A stretch of 64,000 bases of DNA from Sphingomonas naphthae (GCF_028607085.1 NZ_CP117412.1:62001-126000), one strand, 5' to 3'. Numbered from the stretch's first letter, positions 1-9,229 are shown. Notes: generated by a model not told the origin, from the sequence alone. Translations and numbers: made by a program.

Positions 1-652
1 AGCCGCCGAACACCGCGGCCAAAACGTCGGCGGGCATCGCTTTGAAGGACTGGACGAGACCGATGTCATCGTCCGGCTCCATTGAGGACGCATTGAAAAC
101 GATGAGGACCAACAGATCCTCGGTATCGCTCGCGTTCTCGAAATAATGAAAATGGCCTTGTGGGGCGAAAATCATGTCGCCCTTTCCCGCTTCGAATGGA
201 CCGTCCTGCGCCGAATTCGGCCCCACGAAGGTCCAGCGGACGCGACCTTGAAGGACGAAGTTCATCTCCCAGGCGTAGGGGTGCCAATGCGGCTCGCGTA
301 CGCCGCCGGGCGCAAGCCGCGCGATGTAGCAGGCCCCCTGCTGTCCCTTCAGGATAGGCCAGTTATGCTCGTGTCCGCCTTGCAGACCGCCGCCGTCGAA
401 CACATTGGCAGGTGCTTCAGCCAGATGAAATAGGTGCGGATGGTCAGCATCCACCCCGCCGGCCGGCTTGTCACCTGCAAGCTCCGGCGCTGCTCCGGGA
501 TCACTCCAAGCGGCGCTGCCCACTCCTGGACCTTCGGACGGCGACGACACGGAAGGAGCGTCCTTGCCGCTGTCGTGCCCATGCGGACGGTGACGGAAGT
601 CAGCGTCGGTATCGGGTTGCGTAGCGCCATCGGGTGGGTTCGCGTTCGGCAT
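1..652 (-). CDS. Cupin protein, oxalate-decarboxylase-like (3' end outside window)
   Basis: The frame is open from an ATG at 652 to the window edge, so the C-terminus is missing. An AAAGGAA ribosome site precedes the ATG. About 60 polar residues come first, then a single cupin barrel with the metal-site pattern H-W-H-P-x-A-x-E and, 40 residues on, a PQGHFHYFENAS stretch supplying the second-motif His. These are hallmarks of the oxalate decarboxylase/bicupin family, whose C-terminal signature (MPADVLAAVFG) also appears just before the edge. Only one cupin is visible, so it may be a monocupin relative with another substrate. It is divergent from the MRJP gene at 907. Confidence 0.8.
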   Translation of the reverse strand, partial: MPNANPPDGATQPDTDADFRHRPHGHDSGKDAPSVSSPSEGPGVGSAAWSDPGAAPELAGDKPAGGVDADHPHLFHLAEAPANVFDGGGLQGGHEHNWPILKGQQGACYIARLAPGGVREPHWHPYAWEMNFVLQGRVRWTFVGPNSAQDGPFEAGKGDMIFAPQGHFHYFENASDTEDLLVLIVFNASSMEPDDDIGLVQSFKAMPADVLAAVFGG

Positions 653-906
653 GGAGTAGGTTCCTTTGCGAAGGGATCATTGCACCGCCCAAGGACTAGC
701 TTGAGTCGTGATGTACATAATCGCCAGCGCGCCATATCGGGCCGAACAATCGTGCAATTGGCTTCAGCGACAGATGCAGGACGCCCGTGCGATGGGCATT
801 CTGCCTAGCCCTCTTAATTTTTTTAGGTTTTTTGGGTCTAAGCATGGGTCACGTTCGTTGAAGGGCGGACCGCCGCGCGTTGCGTCCGGTGAATGGGAGC
901 GGACTG
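653..906. promoter_or_regulatory. Divergent intergenic region between the cupin and MRJP genes
   Basis: About 250 bases lie between divergent start codons. Much of it has ordinary base composition, but 811-840 is strikingly T-rich for this genome and probably carries promoter elements for the plus-strand gene. No clear operator palindrome was found. Confidence 0.35.
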
Positions 907-2013
907 ATGCGGAAAAGCGGTGTTCTGATCGGGCTCGGTGCCCTCACGATAGCGCTAGCGGGAGCTGCCTACGCCCAGGTGGGTCGCAGCGCTGCGCTGG
1001 CGCAGGTGGCGCGCTTCGACCACCAAGTCACCGGCGTCGCCGTCACTGCCGACGGCCGCCGCTTCGTCAACTTTCCGCGCTGGACCGACGACGCACCGAT
1101 CTCCGTTGCCGAGGTGATGCCCGACGGATCGCTCCGGCCTTATCCCGACGTCAAGTGGAACAGCTGGCGCAACGCCAGGGCAAACGAAATGCCGGTTGGC
1201 GAGTATTTCGTCTGCGTCCAGTCGATCGTTCCCGACGGCCACGGCAATCTCTGGGTGCTCGATCCCGGCGCGCCCGGCAACGAGAAGATCCTGGAGGGCG
1301 CACCGAAGCTCGTCCGTATAGACCTGAAGACCAACAAGGTGACCAAGGTCATCGCGGTACCGGGCGACGTTGCGTTGCAGGGCACCTACCTCAACGATAT
1401 CCGGTTCTCGCCCGATGGCCGGACCGGCTACATCACCGACAGCGGCACGCGCGGCGCAATCATCGTCGTCGACTTGGACGACGGAAAGAGCTTCCGAGCG
1501 CTTGATGGCCATCCGTCGACCCAGATCGACAAGAGCGTCACCGTCGCCATCGAGGGCAAGTCGCTTGTTCGCCCCGATGGGCGGCAGCCTACGTTCGCGT
1601 CCGACGGCATCGCGATCTCGAATGACGGGAAGACGCTCTACTGGCAGGCGCTGACCGGGAAGACGCTCTATTCGATCGCCACCGACAAGCTGCGCTCCGA
1701 CGTCAGCGAGCGCGACCGCGCCGCCGCGGTGAAGACAGTCGCTACTACTGCCGTCGCCGACGGCCTGTGGATGAGCAAGGCGGGCACCCTCTACATCACC
1801 TCGCCGACCGACTATTCGATCCGGCGGCTCGCCGGGACGTCCACCAAGATTGTCCTAACCGACAAACGGCTGCGCTGGCCCGATACGTTCGCCGAAGGGC
1901 CTGACGGGACGATCTACGTCACCGCGAGCCACATCCAGGACACGCCATGGTTCAAGCCGGGCGCGCCGCCGTCCATTCGTACCGAGTTGTTCTCCTTCGC
2001 TCCGATCCGCTGA
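907..2013 (+). CDS. Exported major royal jelly/yellow-family protein
   Basis: It is 368 residues from the ATG at 907; an upstream TTG at 880 in the same frame would spoil the signal peptide. Residues 1-23 form a Sec signal (basic MRK, hydrophobic core, AYA|Q cleavage). The remainder has the MRJP/yellow six-bladed propeller pattern: NFPRW, WVLDPG, YLNDIRFSPDG, YITDSG, SDGIAISNDG and WPDTFAEGPDG. Bacterial members are periplasmic, SMP-30/gluconolactonase-like propellers of largely unknown substrate. It is followed eight bases later by the catalase-like gene, so the two are probably co-transcribed. Confidence 0.85.
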   Translation: MRKSGVLIGLGALTIALAGAAYAQVGRSAALAQVARFDHQVTGVAVTADGRRFVNFPRWTDDAPISVAEVMPDGSLRPYPDVKWNSWRNARANEMPVGEYFVCVQSIVPDGHGNLWVLDPGAPGNEKILEGAPKLVRIDLKTNKVTKVIAVPGDVALQGTYLNDIRFSPDGRTGYITDSGTRGAIIVVDLDDGKSFRALDGHPSTQIDKSVTVAIEGKSLVRPDGRQPTFASDGIAISNDGKTLYWQALTGKTLYSIATDKLRSDVSERDRAAAVKTVATTAVADGLWMSKAGTLYITSPTDYSIRRLAGTSTKIVLTDKRLRWPDTFAEGPDGTIYVTASHIQDTPWFKPGAPPSIRTELFSFAPIR

Positions 2014-2021
2014 GGATCGTC

Positions 2022-3104
2022 ATGGCCTACTTGCGCTACCGCGACGACATCGAGACGCTCGAGCCCGACGAGCAGGAAACGATCGACGGCATCATCCAGG
2101 GGATGACCCAGCAGAGCGAGGTGGTCGAGAAGCGCGAGCAGCACGCCGTGCGCGCCAGCCATGCCAAGAGCTCGGCCTGCGTCGTCGGCACGCTGACGAT
2201 TGCCGACGACCTTCCGCTCGAACTGGCGCAGGGATTGTTCGCCACGGCGGGCAGCTACGACGTAGCGATCCGCTTTGCGCAAGGCCCGGGCGAAACGCTG
2301 GGCGATCGCGTGTCCACGCACCGCGGCATGGCGATCAAGGTGTTCGGCGTTGAGGGTGAAAAACTGCCCGGGCATGACGCGCCGACGCAGGATTTCGTCC
2401 TTGCCACGGGACGGACGTTCCCGTCCGGAACCGCTTCCGGCTTCCTGAGCGATGCGAAGAAGATCGGCGCGGCGACGCCCATGCCCGAGGGCGTCAAGAG
2501 CGCTGTGTCGTCGATGGCGCGCAACTTCAACAAGGTGCTGAGCCTTTTCAACACCGCTTATGCCAAGGCGGATTTCTTCGGCCATCCGTTCAGCCATCCG
2601 ATCGGCGACGATTATTTCAGCCAGGCGCCGGTGCGCTATGGGGACTACGTCGCCAAGCTCGGGGCGGTTCCAGCGTCGCAGGCGCAGGACGCGCTCGGCG
2701 AGTGGCAGCTCGATCCGCATGAAGACGAGGACGGCTTCCGCCATGCCGCGACCGATTACTTCCGCGACCATGAGGCGGTGTTTGAACTTAAGGTGCAGCT
2801 CTGGGCGAACGCGGAGACGCAGCCGATCGAGGACGCCTCGGTCGAGTGGCCATCGCAGGACAGCCAGTACCGCACTGTCGCCACGATCCGCATTCCTGCG
2901 CAGGAAGCCTATAGCCCGGCGCGCGTGCGCTACTTCGACGAGGTGATGACCTTTCGGCCCGCGCATAGCCTGGCCGCGCATCGGCCGCTCGGATCGGTGA
3001 TGCGGGCGCGGTTGCAGGTGTATCGTGTGTTGTCCGCCTTTCGCCACCGCGAGAACGGGGTTGCCGAGGAAAACACCGCCGACATCACCGCCATCCCGGC
3101 CTAA
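2022..3104 (+). CDS. Catalase-family heme protein
   Basis: It is 360 residues, shorter than monofunctional catalases (about 480 or more). The ATG at 2022 sits just after the MRJP stop with GAGG upstream; an in-frame GTG at 1947 overlaps the previous gene and is less likely. Residues about 85-130 carry the distal catalase-like segment (HRGMAIKVFGV, then TQDFVLATG). The C-terminal ARLQVYRVLSAFRHREN segment resembles the proximal helix of the minimal catalase-related proteins. Activity could be peroxidase, catalase or lipid-hydroperoxide related. It sits between an exported propeller protein and paoABC, whose oxygen reduction can give peroxide, so peroxide removal is a reasonable inference. Confidence 0.8.
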   Translation: MAYLRYRDDIETLEPDEQETIDGIIQGMTQQSEVVEKREQHAVRASHAKSSACVVGTLTIADDLPLELAQGLFATAGSYDVAIRFAQGPGETLGDRVSTHRGMAIKVFGVEGEKLPGHDAPTQDFVLATGRTFPSGTASGFLSDAKKIGAATPMPEGVKSAVSSMARNFNKVLSLFNTAYAKADFFGHPFSHPIGDDYFSQAPVRYGDYVAKLGAVPASQAQDALGEWQLDPHEDEDGFRHAATDYFRDHEAVFELKVQLWANAETQPIEDASVEWPSQDSQYRTVATIRIPAQEAYSPARVRYFDEVMTFRPAHSLAAHRPLGSVMRARLQVYRVLSAFRHRENGVAEENTADITAIPA

Positions 3105-3112
3105 CGCAAAAC

Positions 3113-3640
3113 ATGAAGGCGCCGATCATGCCGACAGCCGTCAATACTGCCACATACGCTGCCGTGCCGATCGGCACGGTGCCGACCACGCTGACGATCA
3201 ACGGTGAGACGCGCACCCGCGCGATCGAGCCCTGGACGACGTTGCTCGATCTGCTGCGGGAAGGCGAAGACCTGATCGGCACCAAGAAGGGCTGCGACCA
3301 CGGTCAGTGCGGCGCGTGTACCGTGCTGGTCGACGGGCGCCGCATCAATTCGTGCCTCAAGCTGGCGGTGACGCTGGACGGGGCGGAGATCACTACGATC
3401 GAGGGGCTAGGCCAGCCGGGCGACCTCCATCCGCTGCAATCCGCCTTCTGCGACCACGACGCGTTCCAGTGCGGTTATTGCACGCCTGGCCAGATTTGCT
3501 CGGCGCAGGGCCTCATCAATGAAGGCAAGGCTAAAACCCGCGAGGAGGTCCGCGAACTGATGAGCGGCAATCTGTGCCGGTGCGGCGCCTATTCGAACAT
3601 CGTCGATGCGGTGCTCGACGTGATCGGAGAAAAGGCATGA
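3113..3640 (+). CDS. paoA: Aldehyde oxidoreductase 2Fe-2S subunit PaoA-type
   Basis: It is 175 residues, the small subunit of a xanthine-oxidase-family molybdoenzyme. The plant-type 2Fe-2S motif GCDHGQCGACTVL with a later SCL Cys is followed by the second cluster (QCGYCTPGQ and LCRCGAY), giving the full eight-Cys set. The E. coli periplasmic enzyme has a twin-arginine signal here. This N-terminus (MKAPIMPTAVN) has none, so the complex may stay in the cytoplasm unless another subunit directs export. The stop overlaps the ATG of paoB (ATGA). A start at 3128 is also possible. Confidence 0.92.
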   Translation: MKAPIMPTAVNTATYAAVPIGTVPTTLTINGETRTRAIEPWTTLLDLLREGEDLIGTKKGCDHGQCGACTVLVDGRRINSCLKLAVTLDGAEITTIEGLGQPGDLHPLQSAFCDHDAFQCGYCTPGQICSAQGLINEGKAKTREEVRELMSGNLCRCGAYSNIVDAVLDVIGEKA

Positions 3641-4650
3641 ACCGCTTCGACTATGCCCGCCCGACCAGCGTCGCCGAAGCGGTGCAGGCGGGTGCCGGAG
3701 AGCAGGTCCGCTATCTGGCGGGCGGCACCAACCTGATCGACCTGATGAAGGAGAACGTCGATCGGCCGATGACGGTGATCGACATCAACCGCCTGCCGCT
3801 GGACGCGATCGAGGAGCTGGACGGCGGTGGACTGCGGCTGGGCGCGCTCGTGCCGAACGCCGATACGGCCTGGGACGCGCGGGTCGAGCAACGCTATCCC
3901 TTGCTTTCCTCAGCGATCCTTGCCGGCGCCAGCCCCCAGTTGCGCAACGCCGCGACCAATGGCGGCAACCTCAACCAGCGCACGCGCTGCTATTATTTCT
4001 ATGACGTCGCCACGCCCTGTAACAAGCGCGAGCCGGGCTCAGGCTGCGGGGCGATCGGCGGAGTCAACCGCATCCACGCGATCCTGGGCGCAAGTGACCA
4101 GTGCATCGCCACGCACCCGTCGGACATGTGCGTCGCGCTGACGGTACTCGACGCGACCGTCCAGGTGACCGGTCGTGAAGGCGACCGAGCGATCCCGATC
4201 GCCGACTACCATCGGCTGCCCGGCGACGAGCCGTGGCGCGACAACACGCTGAAGCCCGGCGAATTGGTGACGGGCATCGACCTGCCGGCCGAGGATTTCA
4301 CCCAGAACTACACCTATCTGAAGCTGCGCGATCGTCTGTCCTACGCCTTTGCGCTGGTGTCGATAGCCGTCGCGATGCGGGTCGAGGACGGCACGATCGC
4401 TGAAGCGCGGGTGGCGCTCGGCGGTGTCGCACACAAGCCATGGCGCAGCACGGAAGCCGAGAAGCTGCTGAAGGGCCAGCAGCCGTCGCCGCAGGCGTTC
4501 GGCGCCTTCGCCGACGCCCTTCTCGCCGGCGCGGCCGGTCAGGGCGAGAACGACTTCAAAATCACGCTCGCCCGCAAGGCGATCGTTCGCGCACTGAAGC
4601 AGGCTGCCGAGGCCACCCCGCAATCGCAGACCGACAAGCGCGTCGCGTAA
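3637..4650 (+). CDS. paoB: Aldehyde oxidoreductase FAD subunit PaoB-type
   Basis: It is 337 residues. The FAD-binding segment LAGGTNLIDLMKENV is near residue 30, and the CO-dehydrogenase flavoprotein fold follows. Residues about 115-165 carry a Cys set (TRCYYF, PCNKREPGSGC, DQCIA) that binds an additional 4Fe-4S cluster in the PaoABC subfamily and separates it from simpler xanthine dehydrogenases. The ATG at 3637 overlaps the paoA stop by four bases, which implies translational coupling. It passes electrons from the molybdenum centre to the acceptor. Confidence 0.92.
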   Translation: MNRFDYARPTSVAEAVQAGAGEQVRYLAGGTNLIDLMKENVDRPMTVIDINRLPLDAIEELDGGGLRLGALVPNADTAWDARVEQRYPLLSSAILAGASPQLRNAATNGGNLNQRTRCYYFYDVATPCNKREPGSGCGAIGGVNRIHAILGASDQCIATHPSDMCVALTVLDATVQVTGREGDRAIPIADYHRLPGDEPWRDNTLKPGELVTGIDLPAEDFTQNYTYLKLRDRLSYAFALVSIAVAMRVEDGTIAEARVALGGVAHKPWRSTEAEKLLKGQQPSPQAFGAFADALLAGAAGQGENDFKITLARKAIVRALKQAAEATPQSQTDKRVA

Positions 4651-4662
4651 GGAACAGACATC

Positions 4663-6909
4663 ATGGCTACCGCAGCGAAAATCGGGATTGGAAGCTCGAT
4701 CAACCGCGTCGACGGGGTTGAAAAGGTCACCGGCACGGCGCGCTACGCCGCCGAGCATCCGGTGGAGAACCTGCTGTACGGCTACATCGTCGAGGCCGCG
4801 ATCGCCAAAGGGCGGATCGTCAGTATCGATGAGGAAGCCGCGCGCGCTGTGCCCGGCGTTGTCGAGGTCATCACACACCTCAACCGGCCGCACGTCGCCT
4901 GGACCGACCACAGCTACCAGGACGAGATGAAGATTCCTGGCTCGCCGTTCCGGCCACTCTACGATGACCGCATCCACTTCAGCCAGCAGCCGATCGCGCT
5001 GGTGCTGGCCGAGACGTTCGAGGCAGCGCGCTTCGCCGCCAGCATGGTCGAGGTCGCCTACGAGGCGGAGGCGCACAATACCGACTTCGAGGTTGCGGTC
5101 GGCGATAAGTACGTGCCGAAGAAAAAGCGCAGCGGCTATATGGCGCCGAAAAACCGCGGAGACGCGGCGCAGGCGTTTGCGGACGCCCCGCTCAAGGTGG
5201 CCGGCGACTACCGGCTCGCGCCGGAGCACCACAATCCGATGGAGATGTTCGGCTCCACCGTCGAATGGCACGGCGACGGCAGCATCACCGTGTGGGATAA
5301 GACCCAAGGTTCGCAGGGGGTGCATGCCTACCTTGCCAGCGTGTTCGGCTTTTCGAAAAAGAAGGTACGCGTGCTCAACCCCTATGTCGGCGGCGCCTTC
5401 GGCTCCGGACTCCGACCGCAGCATCAGGTGTTCCTGGCGGTGCTCGCCGCCAAGATGCTGGAACGCTCGGTCCGGGTCACGATGACCCGCAATCAGATGT
5501 TCAGCCACGCCTATCGCCCCCAGGCGATCCAGAGCATCGCGCTGGGCGCGGAGACGACCGGTAAGCTCACCGCGATCCGCAACGAGGCGACCACCTCCAC
5601 CTCGCGCTACGAAGATAATATGGAGAACGTCGTCACCTGGGGGCTGATGAACTACGACTGCCCGAACGCCGACGCTGAATACACCGTCGCTCAGATCGAC
5701 ACACCGACATCAGCAGACATGCGCGCGCCGGGGGCGGCAACCGGCATGACGCTGTTCGAGATCGCGATCGACGAGATGGCCTATGCCGCCAAGGTCGACC
5801 CGCTCGAGTTTCGGCTCATCAATTACTCACCCATCGATGCAATGAACGGCACACCGTACACCAGCAAGGCGCTGCGGGAGGCGTTCCGCGAGGGGGCCGA
5901 GGCATTCAAATGGAGTGAGCGCTCGGCCGAGCCGCGCTCGATGCGCGATGGCAAGGAGCTGGTCGGCTGGGGCTGCGCGACTGGCATGTGGGACGCGCAA
6001 TTCTCCAAGACGTCTGCGAGCGCGAAGCTCACGGCCGACGGAAATCTGGAAGTAGCATGCGCGACTTCGGACATCGGCACCGGCAGCTACACGGTGATGA
6101 CCTTGGTCGCCGCAGAGACGCTCGGCCTGCCGCCCGAGCAGATCACCGCCAAGCTGGGCGACTCAGACCTGCCGACCGCCCCGGTCGAAGGTGGATCGTG
6201 GGGGGCGGCATCGACCGGTGCGGCGGTACAGCTCGCTTGCCAGGCGCTCGGCAAGAAGCTTTTGAAGGCGGCCGGCAAGATCGCTGGTGAGCCGCTGGGC
6301 GACGCGAAGATAGACGACGTGCTGTTCGAGGACGGCTGCATCGTGCTCAAGGACACGCCAACGGTCCGGGTGCCGTTCGGCGATGCGATGCGTGCCGCTG
6401 ACCTGACGGCGATCGAAGAGGAAGCAACCGCTGCGCCCGGGTTCGGCGACATGTGGAAGGGTCTGCACAAGTCAAAGAACACCCACAGCGCGATCTTCGC
6501 AGAGGTGAAGGTGGACGAGGAACTGGGTGTGGTGCGCGTCACCCGCATCGTCGATGCGGTCGCCGCTGGCCGCATCATCAACCCGAAAACCGCGCGCAGC
6601 CAGATTCTCGGCGGCGTGGTGATGGGCATCGGCATGGCACTTCACGAGGAGACCTTCCCCGATCACCGGCTGGGTCGCTGGATGAACCACAACTTCGGCG
6701 AATACCATGTGCCCGTGCATGCTGACATTCACGATATCCAGGTGATCTTCGTCGATGAACCCGATTCCGAAGTGACCCCGCTCGGGGTCAAAGGCCTTGG
6801 CGAAATAGGCATCGTCGGCACCGCTGCCGCGATTGCTAACGCGATCTATCACGCGACCGGTAAGCGGGTGCGGTCCCTGCCGATCACGATCGATAAGATC
6901 CTGGATTGA
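4663..6909 (+). CDS. paoC: Aldehyde oxidoreductase molybdenum-binding subunit PaoC-type
   Basis: It is 748 residues, the expected length for the large subunit. Cofactor-contact motifs are visible: GGAFGSGL near 245, MRAPGAATGM near 355 and GGSWGAASTGAA near 510. The active-site Glu sits in GVKGLGEIG near 710, as in xanthine-oxidase-family enzymes. It oxidises aldehydes to carboxylic acids with molybdopterin cytosine dinucleotide. It lies twelve bases after paoB with GGAACAG as ribosome site. No maturation factor (PaoD/XdhC-type) or MocA is seen nearby, so those must be elsewhere. Confidence 0.93.
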   Translation: MATAAKIGIGSSINRVDGVEKVTGTARYAAEHPVENLLYGYIVEAAIAKGRIVSIDEEAARAVPGVVEVITHLNRPHVAWTDHSYQDEMKIPGSPFRPLYDDRIHFSQQPIALVLAETFEAARFAASMVEVAYEAEAHNTDFEVAVGDKYVPKKKRSGYMAPKNRGDAAQAFADAPLKVAGDYRLAPEHHNPMEMFGSTVEWHGDGSITVWDKTQGSQGVHAYLASVFGFSKKKVRVLNPYVGGAFGSGLRPQHQVFLAVLAAKMLERSVRVTMTRNQMFSHAYRPQAIQSIALGAETTGKLTAIRNEATTSTSRYEDNMENVVTWGLMNYDCPNADAEYTVAQIDTPTSADMRAPGAATGMTLFEIAIDEMAYAAKVDPLEFRLINYSPIDAMNGTPYTSKALREAFREGAEAFKWSERSAEPRSMRDGKELVGWGCATGMWDAQFSKTSASAKLTADGNLEVACATSDIGTGSYTVMTLVAAETLGLPPEQITAKLGDSDLPTAPVEGGSWGAASTGAAVQLACQALGKKLLKAAGKIAGEPLGDAKIDDVLFEDGCIVLKDTPTVRVPFGDAMRAADLTAIEEEATAAPGFGDMWKGLHKSKNTHSAIFAEVKVDEELGVVRVTRIVDAVAAGRIINPKTARSQILGGVVMGIGMALHEETFPDHRLGRWMNHNFGEYHVPVHADIHDIQVIFVDEPDSEVTPLGVKGLGEIGIVGTAAAIANAIYHATGKRVRSLPITIDKILD

Positions 6910-6952
6910 TTAGCCGATGTGAGCACCCGCCGTGCCGGGTCTATAGCCGGTC

Positions 6953-7600
6953 TCAGCCATTCTCCGGATCTTGGCCTGGCTTGTAGCTGGGCTTTGCTGG
7001 CGGAACGATATAGCTCAACGTAACGATCCCCGCGACGATCAGTCCAGCACGCCAATTCCAGAATGCCAAGACGAACGCTGCCCAATAGGCTCCGGCGGTG
7101 ACGGCGAATTTGAGGGTTATCCGCCTAAGGTAGGCGTCCGTCAGGCGCGGGTCTGGAAGTCCCCTCGCGGTCGCGTAAACCCAACGCACGAACCACCACG
7201 TCGCCGGCGCAGCTGCCACGCCCAGATAGGCCAAAACGGCGGTCTTGCTTTCCGCGTCACCGCCGAGATGCTCGATGAGCGGCCGCGCAGGAAATGGCGT
7301 GATGCTGACAGCGGCAAGAAAGCCGATGCTCAGCAGATTGTAGCCATGATCGGTTTTTTGCAGAAGCTTGCCGGTTAAGTGGCTGGAAGCCCAGTAAAGG
7401 CCGATCAGGATCACGCTAAGGGCGTAGGCCGCATATTCCGGTGCCAGCTTTAGGTATGCCGCTGCCAGGTCGCCGTCAGTCGGCTCTGGTGCGTGTAGTT
7501 CGGTCACCGGGAGAGTGATGGCAATTGCCAGCACCGCGTCCATGAACGCTTCAAGGCGATCCGACTCGCGTTCGGTTGCTTCGAGAGAGGGTATTGCCAT
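6953..7600 (-). CDS. TMEM175/DUF1211-family membrane protein
   Basis: It is 215 residues with about six hydrophobic helices. The N-terminal RLEAFMDAVLAIAITL matches the bacterial TMEM175 (DUF1211) potassium-channel motif, normally R-x-x-x-FSD; here the Ser is Met (FMD), so selectivity may differ. Helices are near residues 15-35, 45-68, 80-100, 110-130, 150-170 and 178-198. It lies six bases after the aldo/keto reductase stop on the same strand and is convergent with paoC. Function beyond cation conduction is not deducible. Confidence 0.8.
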   Translation of the reverse strand: MAIPSLEATERESDRLEAFMDAVLAIAITLPVTELHAPEPTDGDLAAAYLKLAPEYAAYALSVILIGLYWASSHLTGKLLQKTDHGYNLLSIGFLAAVSITPFPARPLIEHLGGDAESKTAVLAYLGVAAAPATWWFVRWVYATARGLPDPRLTDAYLRRITLKFAVTAGAYWAAFVLAFWNWRAGLIVAGIVTLSYIVPPAKPSYKPGQDPENG

Positions 7601-7606
7601 CTGACG

Positions 7607-8437
7607 CTACAGCATTTCGAGTGGGCGACGGACCGCTGGCCGGGGAAATGCCGCATCGAGTGTCGCAAGGTCGGCGTCGGAGAGTACGATATCTGCGGCC
7701 GCACGGTTCTCCCGCACATGTGCAATCGAACTCGCTTTCGGGATGGCGATGAGGCCATCGTGGCGCAACGTCCAGGCAAGTGCGACCTGTGCAGGGGTTG
7801 CGCCAACCTGGGCCGATACTTTGTCGAGGGCGGGATGGCTTGAGAGGCGTCCCTGCTCGACGGGACTATACGCCATCACTGGCACTTTGTGCTGGGTGAG
7901 CCACGGCAACAGGTCCAACTCAGGGCCTCGACGGACGAGATTGTAGAGGATCTGATCGGTTACGCAGCCATCCCCGCCGGCAGCGACAAGCTCGTCCATA
8001 TCGTCGGTATCGAGGTTGCTGACACCCCAATGCCGAATCTTTCCTGCCGATTTCAGCGCCTCCATTGCCTCTATCGTCTCAGCGAGCGGCACTGATCCCC
8101 GCCAGTGGAGCAGGTAGAGGTCGAGCCGATCGGTGCCGAGCCGCTTCAGACTCGCCTCGCACGCACCGGCAAGGCGGGAGCGCGATGCATTCTGTGGATA
8201 CGCCTTGCTGACGAGGAATAACTGGTCGCGGCGGTCGCCGAGCGCTTCGCAGATCAGCGTTTCCGCCGCACCATCGCCGTACATTTCAGCGGTATCGACG
8301 AGCGTCATGCCCAACTCGACACCGGCGCGCAGCGCAGCGATCTCATCGGATCGCCGCTCGGCACGTTCGCCCATCTTCCAGGTGCCTTGACCCATTGAAG
8401 GAACCACTTCCCCGCCGGGCAATGTCACGTGTTTCAT
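7607..8437 (-). CDS. Aldo/keto reductase
   Basis: It is 276 residues, a compact TIM-barrel AKR. The catalytic tetrad is visible: Asp and Tyr in VDTAEMYG, Lys in LVSKAYP and His in LLHWRG. The C-terminal IPKASS segment is the NADPH phosphate-binding site. It reduces small aldehydes or keto compounds with NADPH, resembling the DkgA/YeaE-like group. It precedes the TMEM175-like gene in a two-gene unit and follows a TetR regulator on the same strand after a 75-base gap, so TetR may control it. Confidence 0.9.
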   Translation of the reverse strand: MKHVTLPGGEVVPSMGQGTWKMGERAERRSDEIAALRAGVELGMTLVDTAEMYGDGAAETLICEALGDRRDQLFLVSKAYPQNASRSRLAGACEASLKRLGTDRLDLYLLHWRGSVPLAETIEAMEALKSAGKIRHWGVSNLDTDDMDELVAAGGDGCVTDQILYNLVRRGPELDLLPWLTQHKVPVMAYSPVEQGRLSSHPALDKVSAQVGATPAQVALAWTLRHDGLIAIPKASSIAHVRENRAAADIVLSDADLATLDAAFPRPAVRRPLEML

Positions 8438-8512
8438 GTGCTTTCGTCCTATGAGATGAGTTCGACTGTTCGGTCGCGGGAGGCGGATTGGCAGATGACC
8501 ACCATGTAACGA

Positions 8513-9133
8513 TCATATCGCGGCCGGCCATCGATCGAGTGTCATTTTGGCGATGGAGAGCAGTTCGTTGATCGTAGCGCCGTCGCGCGCCTGAACGGAC
8601 ATGCCTTCCATGACCGTATTGATGAATTTGCCTAGCACGGCCGGATCGGTGTTTTCCGCAAGCTCGCCCTGCGCGGCGCCGCGTTGCAGACGCTCGATCA
8701 GGAGGGCCTCCGCCGCAATACGCTTGTCGCGCAGCAGGCATTCGATGGCGGCGGACGCCGGCGAAACGGCTGCCGCTGCCGAATACATGAAGCAGCCGGC
8801 CGGCGTTCCAGGTTCCGAGAATGATGACGCCGCTCGTTCAAGCAGGCCTTTGACGGCCTCGTAGGTGGACAACGCCGGATCGTTGATGGGTGCATAGAGG
8901 TGGACGCTGAACGTCGCGGCGTAGCGCTCGATCACCGCCGCAAACAGCCCCGCCTTGTTGTCAAACGCTGCATAGAGACTGGCGGCGGCGACGCCAGTCT
9001 CCGCCACCAGATCGGCCATCGATGTCGCCTCGTAGCCGCGCTGCCAGAACAGCCGCACCGCCTTGTCGAGCGCAGCGTCAGTGTCGAACACACGAGGGCG
9101 ACCTGCGCGGCGACGGGCTTTCGTCTCTGTCAT
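8513..9133 (-). CDS. TetR/AcrR-family repressor
   Basis: It is 206 residues. A basic arm (RRRAGRPRVFD) leads into a TetR helix-turn-helix: ALDKAVRLFWQRGYEATSM, then LVAETGVAAASLYAAFDNK. The C-terminal ligand domain (about 80-206) contains the CFMYSAAAA segment of the AcuR/YbiH-like TetR_C_6 group. Such regulators often sense electrophiles or aldehydes. It is divergent from the MDR gene at 9230, and the 96-base gap holds two related 18-base repeats, the natural operator candidates. Confidence 0.9.
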   Translation of the reverse strand: MTETKARRRAGRPRVFDTDAALDKAVRLFWQRGYEATSMADLVAETGVAAASLYAAFDNKAGLFAAVIERYAATFSVHLYAPINDPALSTYEAVKGLLERAASSFSEPGTPAGCFMYSAAAAVSPASAAIECLLRDKRIAAEALLIERLQRGAAQGELAENTDPAVLGKFINTVMEGMSVQARDGATINELLSIAKMTLDRWPAAI

Positions 9134-9150
9134 CTCTGGTGCACGATATG

Positions 9151-9216
9151 GAACGATCGATAAATAATATCTTGAAACGGGTGGTCTTCTCCCTTACAGA
9201 ACGATCATTCAATAAT
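9151..9216. promoter_or_regulatory. Two direct repeats, probable TetR operators
   Basis: Copies at 9151-9168 and 9199-9216 share GAACGATC and AATAAT at fixed spacing (15 of 18 positions identical). The second contains the near-palindrome GAACGATCATTC. They lie in the divergent TetR/MDR promoter region, where a TetR dimer would bind to control both genes. Binding is inferred from location only. Confidence 0.45.
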
Positions 9217-9229
9217 CAAGGATTTTCCA

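Noticed and set aside
955-1512. Long reverse-strand ORFs opposite the MRJP, catalase-like, paoB and other genes
   Set aside because: They are antisense shadows of high-GC genes, Arg/Val/Asp-rich and without ribosome sites or family motifs.
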